From Lomentospora prolificans (Eukaryota > Ascomycota > Sordariomycetes > Microascales > Microascaceae), in assembly GCA_029532625.1 (NCBI GenBank), contig JARFXM010000009.1, positions 2,108,001-2,172,000 of the forward strand: a DNA stretch of 64,000 bases, in the 5' to 3' direction. The notes below the pieces were generated by a model, which was not told the DNA's origin, made no database searches, and saw only the letters and a program-made list of their open reading frames with translations. Position numbers and translations under genes: made by a program. How positions within the stretch are numbered: position 1 is the first letter of the stretch; each line of letters opens with the position of its first letter. This document shows positions 33,403 through 42,855 of this stretch, piece after piece.

Positions 33403-33847
33403 TCTTTTTCTCCTTTTCAGGGCTTGCTTGTACAAACTTTTTTTCTCGTTCTTTTTTTATGGAAAAAGGGTATAGTATCTTTCAGCAATGGCGTTTCTGG
33501 GGGCGGGGGGTAGAGGTCAAAACAACAGGATCTGTTTGATAATGACGGTGCTGGGAGGTGCCTCCCATTCCGAGATGTAGGTTCTTTTATCTCTTGTGGT
33601 CTACATTATACAGAAGGTACAAGGGGAAGTCTTAAAAGGATACAAATATAGAGGGCGGTTTCCAGCACCGTCGTTGCGAGACATATTACGATCATAATAT
33701 ATATCTTTTTTCTGGCTCGTTGTAGTGGATGCTATAACCAATGCCGCAAAAGACTCGACGGATAAATTATATAGCAAAACGCTTTTACAGGGTCATAATC
33801 ATGCTCGCTATACCACGGAAGAAAACTCCGCTACATCTCTTGGGTGT
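33403..33847. other. Convergent 3' intergenic region
   Basis: 445 bp between the stops of SEC59 (+) and ORC2 (-). AT-rich after 33600. Nothing else visible. Confidence 0.6.
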
Positions 33848-35416
33848 TCAAGACTCAATATCCTCCAGGATTGCTTCCATCTCGTCCTTCCTAAATGGCA
33901 CGCTAATCATCTCCGTACCCAGCGCATCTTTACTACTCGTAATCATTTGGTGGTCGTGGAACCTACACAGTTAGCCCCCGCCGCATACTCTAGAAAGATT
34001 GCATAGAAAAAGGAAAGCAGCGATGGTGGGTACTCACTCTCTCAACAGCTGTCTAAACGCCATCTCGGAACTTGGACAGACAAACGCCTCCACAGCCTTA
34101 TTATACAAAATCCTATACTCCAGTCCAGGATTCTCCCCGTCGCCGGTGAGGCCTTCATTGTCCAGCGCGGTAAGCACCTCGGCAACGAGCAGCGCGTACA
34201 GGCTACGGGCGTTTTGTGTCAAGCTCTTGAGCACAAAGGCGACAGCCTCGCGACCTCCGGCGCGCCTAGCCGCGCGTCCCAAGAGTTCGTGGACATCGTC
34301 TACTACTTCCAGCTCAGCGGCCAAGGGGGCCAGGGTGGTGGCGTCGTGAAAGGCGAAGTTGAACGTGGAGCGGAGGGAGATGTCCCAGAGGAAGGGGAAG
34401 TCTGCGGTGTCGGCGGAGCAGACGGCACGGACCTGGGGATGGGCGGAGAGCTGAGCTAGGAGGGCTTGGGTTGCGGGTTTGCGGAGGGGAGGCGCGTCAA
34501 TGGAGTTGATGAGAACTGTGAGGGTGGTGGCGGGGTTTTTGGAGAGATGGGAGGTGATGGTTTGAAGGATGGCGGCAGGCTGAGCGGGAGGGGGTTTTTC
34601 AGGGTCGAGGGCGGACCAGACGGTGGAGAGGATGTCGCGGGCAGTGATTGTGCGGACGTAGCCGTTTACGATGACGATCCTTAGGTCCTCGTCGGGACTC
34701 TTGCGGTCATAGATGTAGGAGGCGAGCTTGCGCATGAGGGAGCGCTTCGAGCCCATGCCGTAGAGACATATTGTGAAGCCCTCGGACATTTCAAATTCCC
34801 ACTGAGGAAAAGATGCGACGTGTATGGACTCTAGAAACTCCAGGTGCTTAGTGTGGGGGTTTTCGTAGTCGTTCCAAAAGGCAAAGTACTGGTCGTGCGT
34901 GAGTAGCTCGAGCGAGCCGAGCGTGTTATCCGACGTCTTGACCTTGCCGGGCTTGTTATGGAAAAAGTACATCTCGTGCGGGGGTAGATTCCGCGGCGGC
35001 GACGGCGACTTGGTTTTGCGCGGCCGCCCGCGACGACGGGGGGTTTTAGACGGGGTATCCGGCACGCTCTCCGCGACGTCCGTCCCGTCCGCGTCCTCCG
35101 TATCGTCTACGCCCTCGCCGTCAGAGGACTCGTATATCTGCCGCGCGAGGTTCTCTTGCTCTTCGTCTTCGCTGCCTTCGTCGTCGACGACGTTGCGGAT
35201 GAGAGCGCGCATGCTCTTCTTGCGGGCCGAGCGGTCGGCGGCGTTGCGCCGCCTCGGGGTGATGCCATTTCCGTCGAGTAGCCTCGACGGCGTCACCGCC
35301 GTGCTATTTCTCTGCCGGCCTCGCCTGGAGGGCGTTTCAGCGGCTTGTCCTGTCGGGGTAGCCGCTGCGGCTTTGGCAGGTCTCCCTCTTCGCTTCGGCG
35401 TCGTAGTGGGCTCAGG

Positions 35417-35459
<43 letters not shown>

Positions 35460-35677
35460 TCGGGATCGGACTGGTCGGGATTCGATTCGACGGCAATCTC
35501 TGCTTCGTCATTCGCCGAAGACTTCCTCTTCTTGGGGACTGAAACTATTATTTCCTCGTCCTCTACGATTTCTCGGAGCTTCAGCGAAGGGTTACGCTTC
35601 CGCTTCGGCCGGGCACCGTCATGGGCTCCATTCGCATCCTCTTCCACCTCATTAGCCGTCGCCTTTCGTCTCGGCAT
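33848..35677 (-). CDS. ORC2: Origin recognition complex subunit 2, 584 aa
   Basis: Subunit of the six-protein complex that marks replication origins and loads MCM helicase. Exons 35677-34038 and 33962-33848 join LLRE to FHDHQMITSSKDALGTE through a split Glu codon. Residues 1-235 are a disordered basic/acidic tail with AT-hook-like RRGRP motifs (PKRRGRPAK, PRRRGRPRK) and about nine Glu-Pro repeats. The ORC2 core starts near HEMYFFHNKPGKVKTSDNTL and includes FWNDYENPH, FEMSEGFTICLYGMGSKRSL (degenerate Walker A), IVIVNGY, LTVLINSIDAP and the C-terminal winged helix ending DEMEAILEDIE. GFTICLYGMGSK is the family signature. The last exon encodes the conserved DHQM...GTEMISVPF segment. Confidence 0.95.
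35409..35465. repeat. Hexanucleotide repeat coding Glu-Pro dipeptides in ORC2
   Basis: About nine CTC[A/G]GG units on the plus strand, read on the minus strand as alternating Glu and Pro codons. The unit alternates only by a silent A/G change, which suggests recent slippage expansion. It lies in the disordered N-terminal tail of ORC2. Confidence 0.85.
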
Positions 35678-35961
35678 CTTCTCAACCGTGGCGATCCCGG
35701 GCTAGTTTGCTGCAGGCATGGAGCTGTCGTGAGAATCGGGAATAGGACTTATGAGAATTCATGCGGGCTTTGGAATTTTTTTGGACGCGTGAGCTTCTGG
35801 ATTGACGCGACACAGCAGCTGGCCTGGAACCAATTTCTTGGCTAAGTCAGCATCTGGGTGCTTATTGCAACCTCACTTCACCAACGTCCCCAGTGCCAGC
35901 TTTCGTTCGACATCGACACAGCTGAGCGTTTCTCACTCATAATTCAACCCGCCACAAAAAA

Positions 35962-36729
35962 ATGGGGTTAAATCTTAATCTTTCGGCTTCATTAAATGTA
36001 TTCAAGCTCATCACGCGGCCTTATCTGTGTCTGCCGCACCATACCGTGTCAACCTTTGCCGACCTACCCATACCTTTAGACTCGGTGCTGAAGGAGCAGG
36101 GTAAGAAGGCTGATATCCGTGCTGTGGTATTAGACAAGGATGATTGCTTTGCGCTTCCCGATTCTAACGAAGTGTATAAGCCATACAAGGTAGACTATGC
36201 AGCTCTCGCTTTCGTATACCCTCCGTTTACATTGAAGCCTTGTATTCACACCGGTTTTAGGAACGATTTGAAGCTCTTAAACAAGCTTATCCTGGGCGCC
36301 GCCTTTTAATAGTATCCAATACATCTGGAGCTTCGTCATGGGATCCACAAAGGAAGCTGGCCGAAGCGCTAGAAAAGGAGACAGGAATCCCTGTGCTTTC
36401 ACACAATGACAAGAAGCCCGGCTGCGGCTCAGAGGTCATGGATTACTTTCGCAAATACCCGGAGACTGGCGTCACGAGCCCTGCTCAGGTCGCCATAGTT
36501 GGCGACCGCCTCACTACAGATATCATGATGGCGAACATGATGGGAGCCTGGGGTTTCTGGGTAAAAGACGGCGTGGTGCCTCTCAACAAGAAGAGCATTG
36601 TAGGTTGTACACCCTCTATTGGGTCGAAGTCTCTAGCTGACGAGCGCATAGTTTTCTCGAATGGAGAGGAATTTCGTGGAGTCTATATGGGCAAGAGGAT
36701 ATCAGCCAAATCCCCCGATCAACTCTTGA
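35962..36729 (+). CDS. GEP4: Mitochondrial phosphatidylglycerophosphatase, 214 aa
   Basis: HAD-family phosphatase that dephosphorylates phosphatidylglycerol phosphate in the mitochondrial matrix, on the way to cardiolipin. Exons 35962-36189, 36261-36599 and 36652-36729 join in frame. Landmarks: residues LPHHTVSTFADLPIPL near the N-terminus, motif I as VVLDKDDCFALP (the family usually has DKDNC), LLIVSNTSGASSWDP (motif II), HNDKKPGC (motif III lysine), and VGDRLTTDIMMANMMG (motif IV). The last intron (36600-36651) has a good donor GTAGGT, branch GCTGAC and acceptor ATAG. Removing it gives FSRMERNFVESIWARGYQP, the family C-terminus, whereas leaving it in also keeps an open frame to 36752. Both the Asp nucleophile and the acid Asp are present. 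Confidence 0.92.
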
Positions 36730-37639
36730 CTCCACTTTCCGGTCGCTACTGATGGTGATGGTGGTATATATTGACGCCATTGAAACCACTGATGGTACGC
36801 CGAGCGTTAAAGCTTTGTCTAGCCTTGGGCGGAGTGAGATAATCAAACCTGTACAACACACAAATACACTAGTAATTCCCTGTCGAGTAAACCATGCTCG
36901 ATAACTATGTTTCTAGACATAATATTGGTCAGATATTGAAACACTTTCATGGCAAGCAACATCAAACCTAACCTCTCAACTTGCAATAAAAGAATAGTAG
37001 CCATGCAGACATGGAGGAATCAAAGACAAGTTTGCTAGGGACTGGGGTGATTTTGGTTTTCCGATTGTAGATAGAATCGCCCTTCAGATTTGTTGTCCTT
37101 TCTTCTATTCTCCATACCTTTCTTTACCTCTTATACCTCTTACACTTCCCTATAACTCTCGTGCCATCCTTGTATCTTTATTCTTTACCTATTCTTAGCA
37201 CCCTCCCCTAGCCCCTATATCTTCTTTTATGCCTCGCGCTCTCCTTGGATCCTTGTCCATACTCTATTTCTAGTATTTTCCCCTAGTCCCTGCAGCCTTT
37301 TCCACCTATACACTTCTTCCTATATCATCTACCTTTGACATTACCAGCCACTCTATGACCCCTATCAATATCCACCCTCTTCCATCTACTCCTATATATC
37401 CTGGCCTCCATCTTTTGTTTCCTTTTCGCCTCTTCAAAGACACATAAGCCCACCAGCTATGGAGCCTAAATGGCTAGAGACTTGGGCACTCCAGTCACTG
37501 AAACCAAACTGACTAAGATGCCGAGTTAGTAACATACCCAGCAAGTGTTGGTCTGCTATAGTGGATGAGTATTTGTAGCACTATATTATCCCTTTCTCTC
37601 ATGCAAGAAGGGGCATTCATTCACACACAAATCCCCGAA

Positions 37640-38060
37640 ATATCTTATAATCTGGAACTGCAAATGCAGGTAGCCCTAGGGGATCAAGCTCTTCGCCAGT
37701 ATACAGTCCAATACCTTGGTACAAGTGGACTGACACGACCATGGACGTGGACACCGCTCGCATGTTCATTTCATCTTCCTCTAATGGCCGTGCCCGCATT
37801 TACGAGCGCGACCGCTAGTATACAGTCTCAATGCCTTGGTACCTTCTCAAACCCCTAAACACATATTTGCAGAGATTAACGACATTTATTCCTCTCGATC
37901 TATTGCTAGAGGCACAGAAACCATATAACCCAGGAGCTGAGAAGCCACCATGGTATGTCGCGCCGATGAGCGATCTCACATATATGTGGGGACAACCCAG
38001 AAGAAGCTGCGAAAGACTGCGAGGACGTTGTAGGAACGCGGGCCCGTAGAGGATTCTGAC
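37640..38060 (+). pseudogene. Possible decayed coding remnant
   Basis: One plus-strand frame between a TAA near 37650 and a TAG ending at 37819 reads protein-like, including PWYKWTDTTMDVDTARM and NGRARIYERD. A second frame at about 37912-38050 reads KPYNPGAEKPPWYVAPMSDL. The two pieces are separated by stops and do not start with a usable ATG. I do not recognise the family. The look of real coding sequence is a judgement from composition and could be chance. Confidence 0.25.
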
Positions 38061-38427
38061 TATCTCTAGCCGACACAGTCATCAGTGCCATCCGCGGACT
38101 CGGCCCATCAATGCGCTCGGCAAGCAGAAAGCAGCATCCACTAGACCTTTGGTGTTCTGGCTATTCTACGTGTGCCGATTCAAGTCACGATTTGAGAAGA
38201 GTAAAAAAGACATGTCCGGCCAAAGGAGGGCTGAAGATAGAAGCCAAGATGGTACTTTTTCCCCAAAAAGTCGAGGTCCGGAACAACGGGGAGTGTCGCC
38301 AACTTCCTCAAAGCCGCGAGGGCGAATTGCGGCCTCTTCTGTCCAACGGTTCGAACAGCCACGCTACGAGTGTTAGCCATCCTCTTCGTTTCTCGTTTCC
38401 CAGCGGTTTTCCCAGCTGCCAAACGAG

Positions 38428-38462
<35 letters not shown>
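38428..38462 (+). repeat. A35 homopolymer
   Basis: Thirty-five consecutive A, interrupted only at 38463 by G. It follows the remnant-like stretch at 37640-38060 and lies far from any gene's expected poly(A) site on this strand. Confidence 0.9.
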
Positions 38463-38464
<2 letters not shown>

Positions 38465-38724
38465 AAGTGGCATGGGAAATATATAGCTCCGACAGGACCG
38501 TTTCCTGTGTTGGTGGTGCACTTACAGAGACAAGATTCAACTCGCGTCTGTGGATGACAAGGCGGTAGAGCGGACAGGGAGTGAGAAGACAGCGTTCTTA
38601 ATCATCACAAGATCCGGACATCAGCACAATGGGATTGATCCAGGAGATTGCTCAAAGACATGGACCCGGAGTTCTGGGGGATCTAGCAGCTCCGAAACAT
38701 CCATCCGAATACACGTTGATATGC

Positions 38725-38742
38725 ATATATATATATATATAT
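38725..38742. repeat. AT dinucleotide microsatellite
   Basis: About nine AT units directly after the 3' end of the minus-strand hydrolase-like gene (stop at 38745-38747). Simple-sequence tract. Confidence 0.8.
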
Positions 38743-38744
38743 AC

Positions 38745-39530
38745 TCATCTACCAAAGGAATGCTGCGGACTCAGCGCCTCGGCTAGAAAAGCCATGATAG
38801 GGAGCATCTCCTCCCTCTTCCTCGGCATGTCCACACCACTGCGATGCCACTTGACCCTCTTCACGCTCTCAAACTCTCTCTCTGTGGCTTCTACATCATC
38901 TCCCGTCACCTGCACCAGCAGTACTCTACTATTGGACTTTTTCCTCGCGCTCAATGTGGAAACCATGGAAAGGGGCAATGGCCCGCCGATGGAAACCACG
39001 CCCTTTAGCCAACCCTTGAATGTGCGGGGGTCTTCCTCCTCTTTTATTTCCTGTAGTCGCGGCGGATTCGCAATCGCAGCCGCCAGGCCGAGCGCAAACG
39101 AGCCGCCCTGCCCGAACCCGAAGAGAATGATGTCATCCATTTCCCAGCCCAGCTTCGTGATGAGCAGGCCCCGAATAAGCGTGTCTAGTACCTTTGTCTT
39201 GGCGCGCTCGAACCCCGGATCGGCGTCAATATCGCCCGTTGACGGGTCGATGTTCACGTCGTCGCCCCAGTGGAAATGGTTCGCCGAGGAAGACGGATCG
39301 GGTAACAGACTGGGCGGCAGGACAGAGGGCCCGCGTACGGCGATGGCTGTGACTGAGGGGAGGTTCATGGCGCGGGCAAAGTTGATGAAAGAAGATTCAT
39401 TGTCGCCGAAGCCGTGGAAGAGGATGAGAAAGGTTGTGGTAGACTCGGGGGGAGAGGGGAAGGATATAGCGAGATGGAGGTTTGGCTCGAGCGAGGTGAA
39501 GTCGGCCTCTGTAGGGATCTTGGGAGCCAT
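38745..39530 (-). CDS. Phospholipase/carboxylesterase-like alpha/beta-hydrolase, nucleophile serine replaced, 261 aa
   Basis: Single-exon gene of the alpha/beta-hydrolase family that includes acyl-protein thioesterases. Recognisable blocks are ILFHGFGDNESSF (oxyanion region), the long NHFHWGDD...DADPGFERAKTKV insertion typical of the family, the elbow GWEMDDIILFGFGQGGSFAL, and MPRKREEMLPIMAFL near the C-terminus. In active enzymes the elbow is G-F-S-Q-G-G; here the codon at 39113-39111 is GGG, so Ser is Gly. The segment that usually carries the catalytic His just before MPR reads GVDMPR, so the His may also be gone. This suggests a non-enzymatic role, although an alternative active site cannot be excluded. 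The frame is open upstream of the start, but MAPKIPTEADF at 39530 is preferred because the upstream part is an A-rich promoter tract. Confidence 0.78.
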   Translation of the reverse strand: MAPKIPTEADFTSLEPNLHLAISFPSPPESTTTFLILFHGFGDNESSFINFARAMNLPSVTAIAVRGPSVLPPSLLPDPSSSANHFHWGDDVNIDPSTGDIDADPGFERAKTKVLDTLIRGLLITKLGWEMDDIILFGFGQGGSFALGLAAAIANPPRLQEIKEEEDPRTFKGWLKGVVSIGGPLPLSMVSTLSARKKSNSRVLLVQVTGDDVEATEREFESVKRVKWHRSGVDMPRKREEMLPIMAFLAEALSPQHSFGR

Positions 39531-39800
39531 GATGCTCTGGTGTAATTCACTTTGATTTTTTTTCTTCTCTTTTCTTTCTTTTTTTTTTTTTTCGGAAATA
39601 GACTTAGTGTACTGCAATTGCTGTGTGTTGTTAAAGTGATGATAATGGGTGACCTTGTGAGGTTGTGTTGTGATGCAAAAAGGCCGAGATTCTCATCCAT
39701 CATGGGATTAGCCAGCCCATTCTTCCGTCCTCCCTAAAACACTTGCCACCAAAACCCAATTCACAACCCAAAAACCCACGCAAATATTATTCCTCCCAAA
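39531..39800. promoter_or_regulatory. Shared divergent promoter
   Basis: 270 bp between the starts of the hydrolase-like gene (-) and the CutC-family gene (+), including a T14 run (about 39579-39592). The head-to-head arrangement allows co-regulation. Confidence 0.5.
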
Positions 39801-40577
39801 ATGCCCAAAATAACCCTCGAAATCCCCATCTTCTCCCGTTCCTCCGCATCAACCGCCCTCGCCCACGGCGCAACCCGCCTCGAACTCAACGCGCCATCCT
39901 CCTATCCCTCCGGCGGCCTCACCCCGCCAATCTCTACCCTCTCCGCCCTTCCCTCCTCCGTCGCCGTGCCGCTCCGAATCATGATCCGGCCGCGCGGCCC
40001 GCCACCCGTCCCGGAGCACGATTTTCTCTACTCCGCCGGGGAGCTGGACGTCATGGTCGAGAGCATTCGGGCGTTCAAGGCTTCGGGGCTGCTGGACGCC
40101 GAGCGGGGCGACGGATTTGTTTTCGGGGTGTTGCGACGTCGGAAGACGGCGGACGACGAGTTGTTGTCGGTGGATGTGGAGGCGAATGCGAGGCTTGTTC
40201 GGGAGGCGCGGCCGTTTGGGTGCACGTTCCACCGGGCTTTTGACTTGGTTCTCGCGACGGGGACGTCGGTGGAGGAGGGGGTCGAAGATCTGCTGGCCTG
40301 CGGGTTTGACGGCGTGCTTACCTCTGGAGGCCCGGGGGATGCGGTCGACAACCTGCAAGTGTTCCAACGCCTGATCGAGGCCGTGGACGGGAGGCTGGAT
40401 GTTTTGGTTGGTGGCGGCGTTAGGGCGGCAAATGCATCGGCGCTCTTGGAGGCAACCCGAGCGGGCGAGAGAGTATGGCTCCATAGCTCGTGTATTGGAC
40501 AACCGGGGACAGACGAGGTGGACGAGAAGGAAGTCACATCACTAGTGCAAGCAATGAAAGTCACAACTAGCTCATAG
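39801..40577 (+). CDS. CutC-family copper homeostasis protein, 258 aa
   Basis: Single-exon TIM-barrel protein of the CutC family, linked to copper handling in bacteria and animals, with uncertain biochemistry. Barrel strands read in order: ITLEIPIFS, ATRLELNAPSSYPSGGLTPP, VPLRIMIRPRG, GFVFGVLR, CTFHRAFDL, FDGVLTSGG, LDVLVGGGVRA, VWLHSSC. The FHRAFD and LTSGG motifs are family signatures. Start MPKITLEIPIFS follows a short AC-rich leader and leaves no room for a targeting peptide, so a cytosolic location is likely. It is divergently paired with the hydrolase-like gene. Confidence 0.9.
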   Translation: MPKITLEIPIFSRSSASTALAHGATRLELNAPSSYPSGGLTPPISTLSALPSSVAVPLRIMIRPRGPPPVPEHDFLYSAGELDVMVESIRAFKASGLLDAERGDGFVFGVLRRRKTADDELLSVDVEANARLVREARPFGCTFHRAFDLVLATGTSVEEGVEDLLACGFDGVLTSGGPGDAVDNLQVFQRLIEAVDGRLDVLVGGGVRAANASALLEATRAGERVWLHSSCIGQPGTDEVDEKEVTSLVQAMKVTTSS

Positions 40578-40872
40578 ATATGTATATATATAAGCTTCAT
40601 TCCAGATGTCGCCATTGTCATTTGTCAGACAAGACGACACCCGCTCTGGCGGCGCCTCGCCCGCTGCCAAAGATCAACAAGCTCCCAAACCCACCGCAGA
40701 AGAGAGCGTTATAGGTATAGACGCGAGGTTTTAGACCTCGCTACCAAGAAAGAAAAAATCATTTCTAGATCAGGAAATATACGCTGTTTAAGAAAAGCTC
40801 AAATCCGAACCCAAACTCCGTTACCGTAAACGAGTAGACCATTGATATCATTTGTCCCAGAAAACATAAGCT

Positions 40873-42855
40873 TTATTTGCGATACTTGCGAGCCACCGCG
40901 CCCGCGTCCTCATCCTCCTCTTCAGTCACGCTAGATCCCTCCACGCTCGAGGGCCCAGGCGCCATCTGAACCCACTCGCCGTCCTTGGTCCACACCCCAG
41001 CCTTGGTGTAGTCTAACCCCGTGCGGCCATCAAGATAGCCGAAACGAAAGTACTCGTTCAAGTCGAGGTCCGGCTTCCTCTCCCAAGTAAAGGTGTCAAC
41101 CTTGGTCGCAGCATCATCGTAATAGCCTCGGAAGCGCTCCACATCGTTGACCAAGACCGAAATTCCGTCGTAGGTGATACCGGGAGGGTCTTCCCAGCGG
41201 AAGGTGATGGTTGACGTGTTGCCGCCAAGCTGGATCTCGGGCTCGAGGATAGTAGGCAGCTTGGTACCAAGTTGCGCATCGCCTTGGAGCGCGAGATCTG
41301 TCTGCAGGATGGGATCAAAACCCCAGCGCGCAACGCCATTAATGAAGAGACCGATAAGAAGGCCCTGGTAGAGGAGAGAAGGTCGCATCTGAAGGCTTGT
41401 TCCGGGCAGGAGCAGAAGCGCAACGATATAGTGGTGAAGGCGCAGGTTCAGGTCCGGAAGGACTAGGCAGACCACAATCGACACGACAAAGAGGGCGTAG
41501 AGCTTGAGATACTTGAGCAGCCGACCCTCCTGGCGGAAGAAGTACACCTGCGTGCACACGATGACAAGTAGAACCAAGATTATGACCGCGAGCGCACCCC
41601 TGGCACCGGGCTGCTGCTGGAGATCATGCTTGCTGAGCCGCTGGATGGGAATCCAGTTAAAAGTGTAATTCTCCAAAGCGCCCACCCAGCATGCGCCTAG
41701 CCAAAGGACCGTCTTCTCGATCTGAGCGGTGAGGCCCTTGAGCGTCCGTCGCACGCCCATCTTGTCGTACATGACCCACGCGCAGAACATGGCAGGCAAG
41801 AACTTGCCGAGAAGGTTAGAAATGAGATCCGGAATCGAATAATGGCGGGGAGAGTCCGATGCAAGGCCCACATGCCAGAAGATACCCACGAAAGACGTGA
41901 AGAAGAAGAGTGTCGAGGACGCCGTGAACATCGACATGGCCACGGTAAAAACGACGGAAATGGCGAGGAGGGGCCATCGCATGTCCTTAGCCCTGCACTT
42001 GATCTCGTCAATGAAGGTATAAGCAAGAGGGAAGTACGAGTCGAAGCCAAGGCTGTCAATGCCTCCCCTTCGCGATGCCTCGAATCCCTCGTGTTGGCCG
42101 ACAAGCGTAACGACGCCGCAGCCTCCGCCGTCGTTCGAGATTACGCCAGCATGTATAGCGGCACCGCAAATATACGAGTCCCCACGATAAATTGCATCTT
42201 CGTTAGATCCCTGTGCCGGACCCCCGATGACGAGGGGTCGGTAGATCGCCGTCTGGTTGCCGACAGCCCTCGGGTTCAACGCATGGTAACTCCGACAATT
42301 CGCCGGGCAGCGAAACGGGAATCCAGTCCCGTTGAAAGGTCGACAGTCGTCTCCGTTGATACCGCAATTGTTCCCGCGACCCCAGTAAGTGGCACCGCAG
42401 CCGATAGTCTGCGGGTCGCCCCATCCCTCAATCTCACTCGCGAAAACTTCCTGCCTCTTGACTAGAGCGAACGTAACGATCCATACGGCGAAAAAGAGCG
42501 CCATGAGGCCGATGCGATGCTTCTTTCGCGGTAGGAAGCGGTCGACGAGGTAGAGCGGGAAGGTCTGGATCTTGGGGAAGAAGGGCGTGATGGTGTAACG
42601 GACGCCTCCAGGCGCGGGGCCGTGGGACCAGGCGACCATCGACTTCCAGAGTCGATGGACAACAAAAGGCACCCAGGCGTTCTTCTTCTGCGCGGTCACC
42701 TCGTCGGTTCCCGTCGTTCCGTCTGAGTCGGCCATCTCGAGGCGGGAGGTCTGTTCGGGGATCGGAGCGTCGGGGTGGCCGTCATCGGGGTTGTTGGCTT
42801 GGTGCTGGACGTCGGACATGAGGGGTGTCGATTCGTCGTAGCTAGCGCGAACCAT
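40873..42855 (-). CDS. LCCL-domain multi-pass membrane protein, 660 aa
   Basis: Single-exon gene. Residues 1-115 form a cytosolic tail, followed by one membrane segment (IGLMALFFAVWIVTFALV). Then comes an extracytosolic LCCL domain (about residues 150-255) with the expected Cys pattern: TIGCGATYWGRGNNCGINGDDC, FPFRCPANC, YRGDSYICGAAIHAGVI, GGGCGVVTLVG. About eight further hydrophobic segments follow (residues 285-520). The C-terminal ~130 residues carry a small domain with FRWEDPPGITYDGISVLVND and a Glu-rich tail. LCCL domains bind lipids or sugars in animal proteins. In fungi this multi-TM architecture is widespread but has no proven function. I give the architecture with confidence and no function. 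Confidence 0.88.
   Translation of the reverse strand: MVRASYDESTPLMSDVQHQANNPDDGHPDAPIPEQTSRLEMADSDGTTGTDEVTAQKKNAWVPFVVHRLWKSMVAWSHGPAPGGVRYTITPFFPKIQTFPLYLVDRFLPRKKHRIGLMALFFAVWIVTFALVKRQEVFASEIEGWGDPQTIGCGATYWGRGNNCGINGDDCRPFNGTGFPFRCPANCRSYHALNPRAVGNQTAIYRPLVIGGPAQGSNEDAIYRGDSYICGAAIHAGVISNDGGGCGVVTLVGQHEGFEASRRGGIDSLGFDSYFPLAYTFIDEIKCRAKDMRWPLLAISVVFTVAMSMFTASSTLFFFTSFVGIFWHVGLASDSPRHYSIPDLISNLLGKFLPAMFCAWVMYDKMGVRRTLKGLTAQIEKTVLWLGACWVGALENYTFNWIPIQRLSKHDLQQQPGARGALAVIILVLLVIVCTQVYFFRQEGRLLKYLKLYALFVVSIVVCLVLPDLNLRLHHYIVALLLLPGTSLQMRPSLLYQGLLIGLFINGVARWGFDPILQTDLALQGDAQLGTKLPTILEPEIQLGGNTSTITFRWEDPPGITYDGISVLVNDVERFRGYYDDAATKVDTFTWERKPDLDLNEYFRFGYLDGRTGLDYTKAGVWTKDGEWVQMAPGPSSVEGSSVTEEEDEDAGAVARKYRK

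Larger units (their letters stand above)
36730..38744. other. 2-kb gene-free interval with coding-like remnants
   Basis: 37080-37440 is pyrimidine-rich on the plus strand (CCTT/CTAT-like degenerate pattern). 37640-38060 holds disconnected protein-like stretches described separately. A 35-nt poly(A) lies at 38428-38462 and an (AT) microsatellite at 38725-38742. No intact gene was found. Confidence 0.5.

Noticed and set aside
34899..35705. 268-residue Ser/Gly-rich plus-strand frame
   Set aside because: Antisense to ORC2, whose conserved motifs and splice join are clear on the minus strand.
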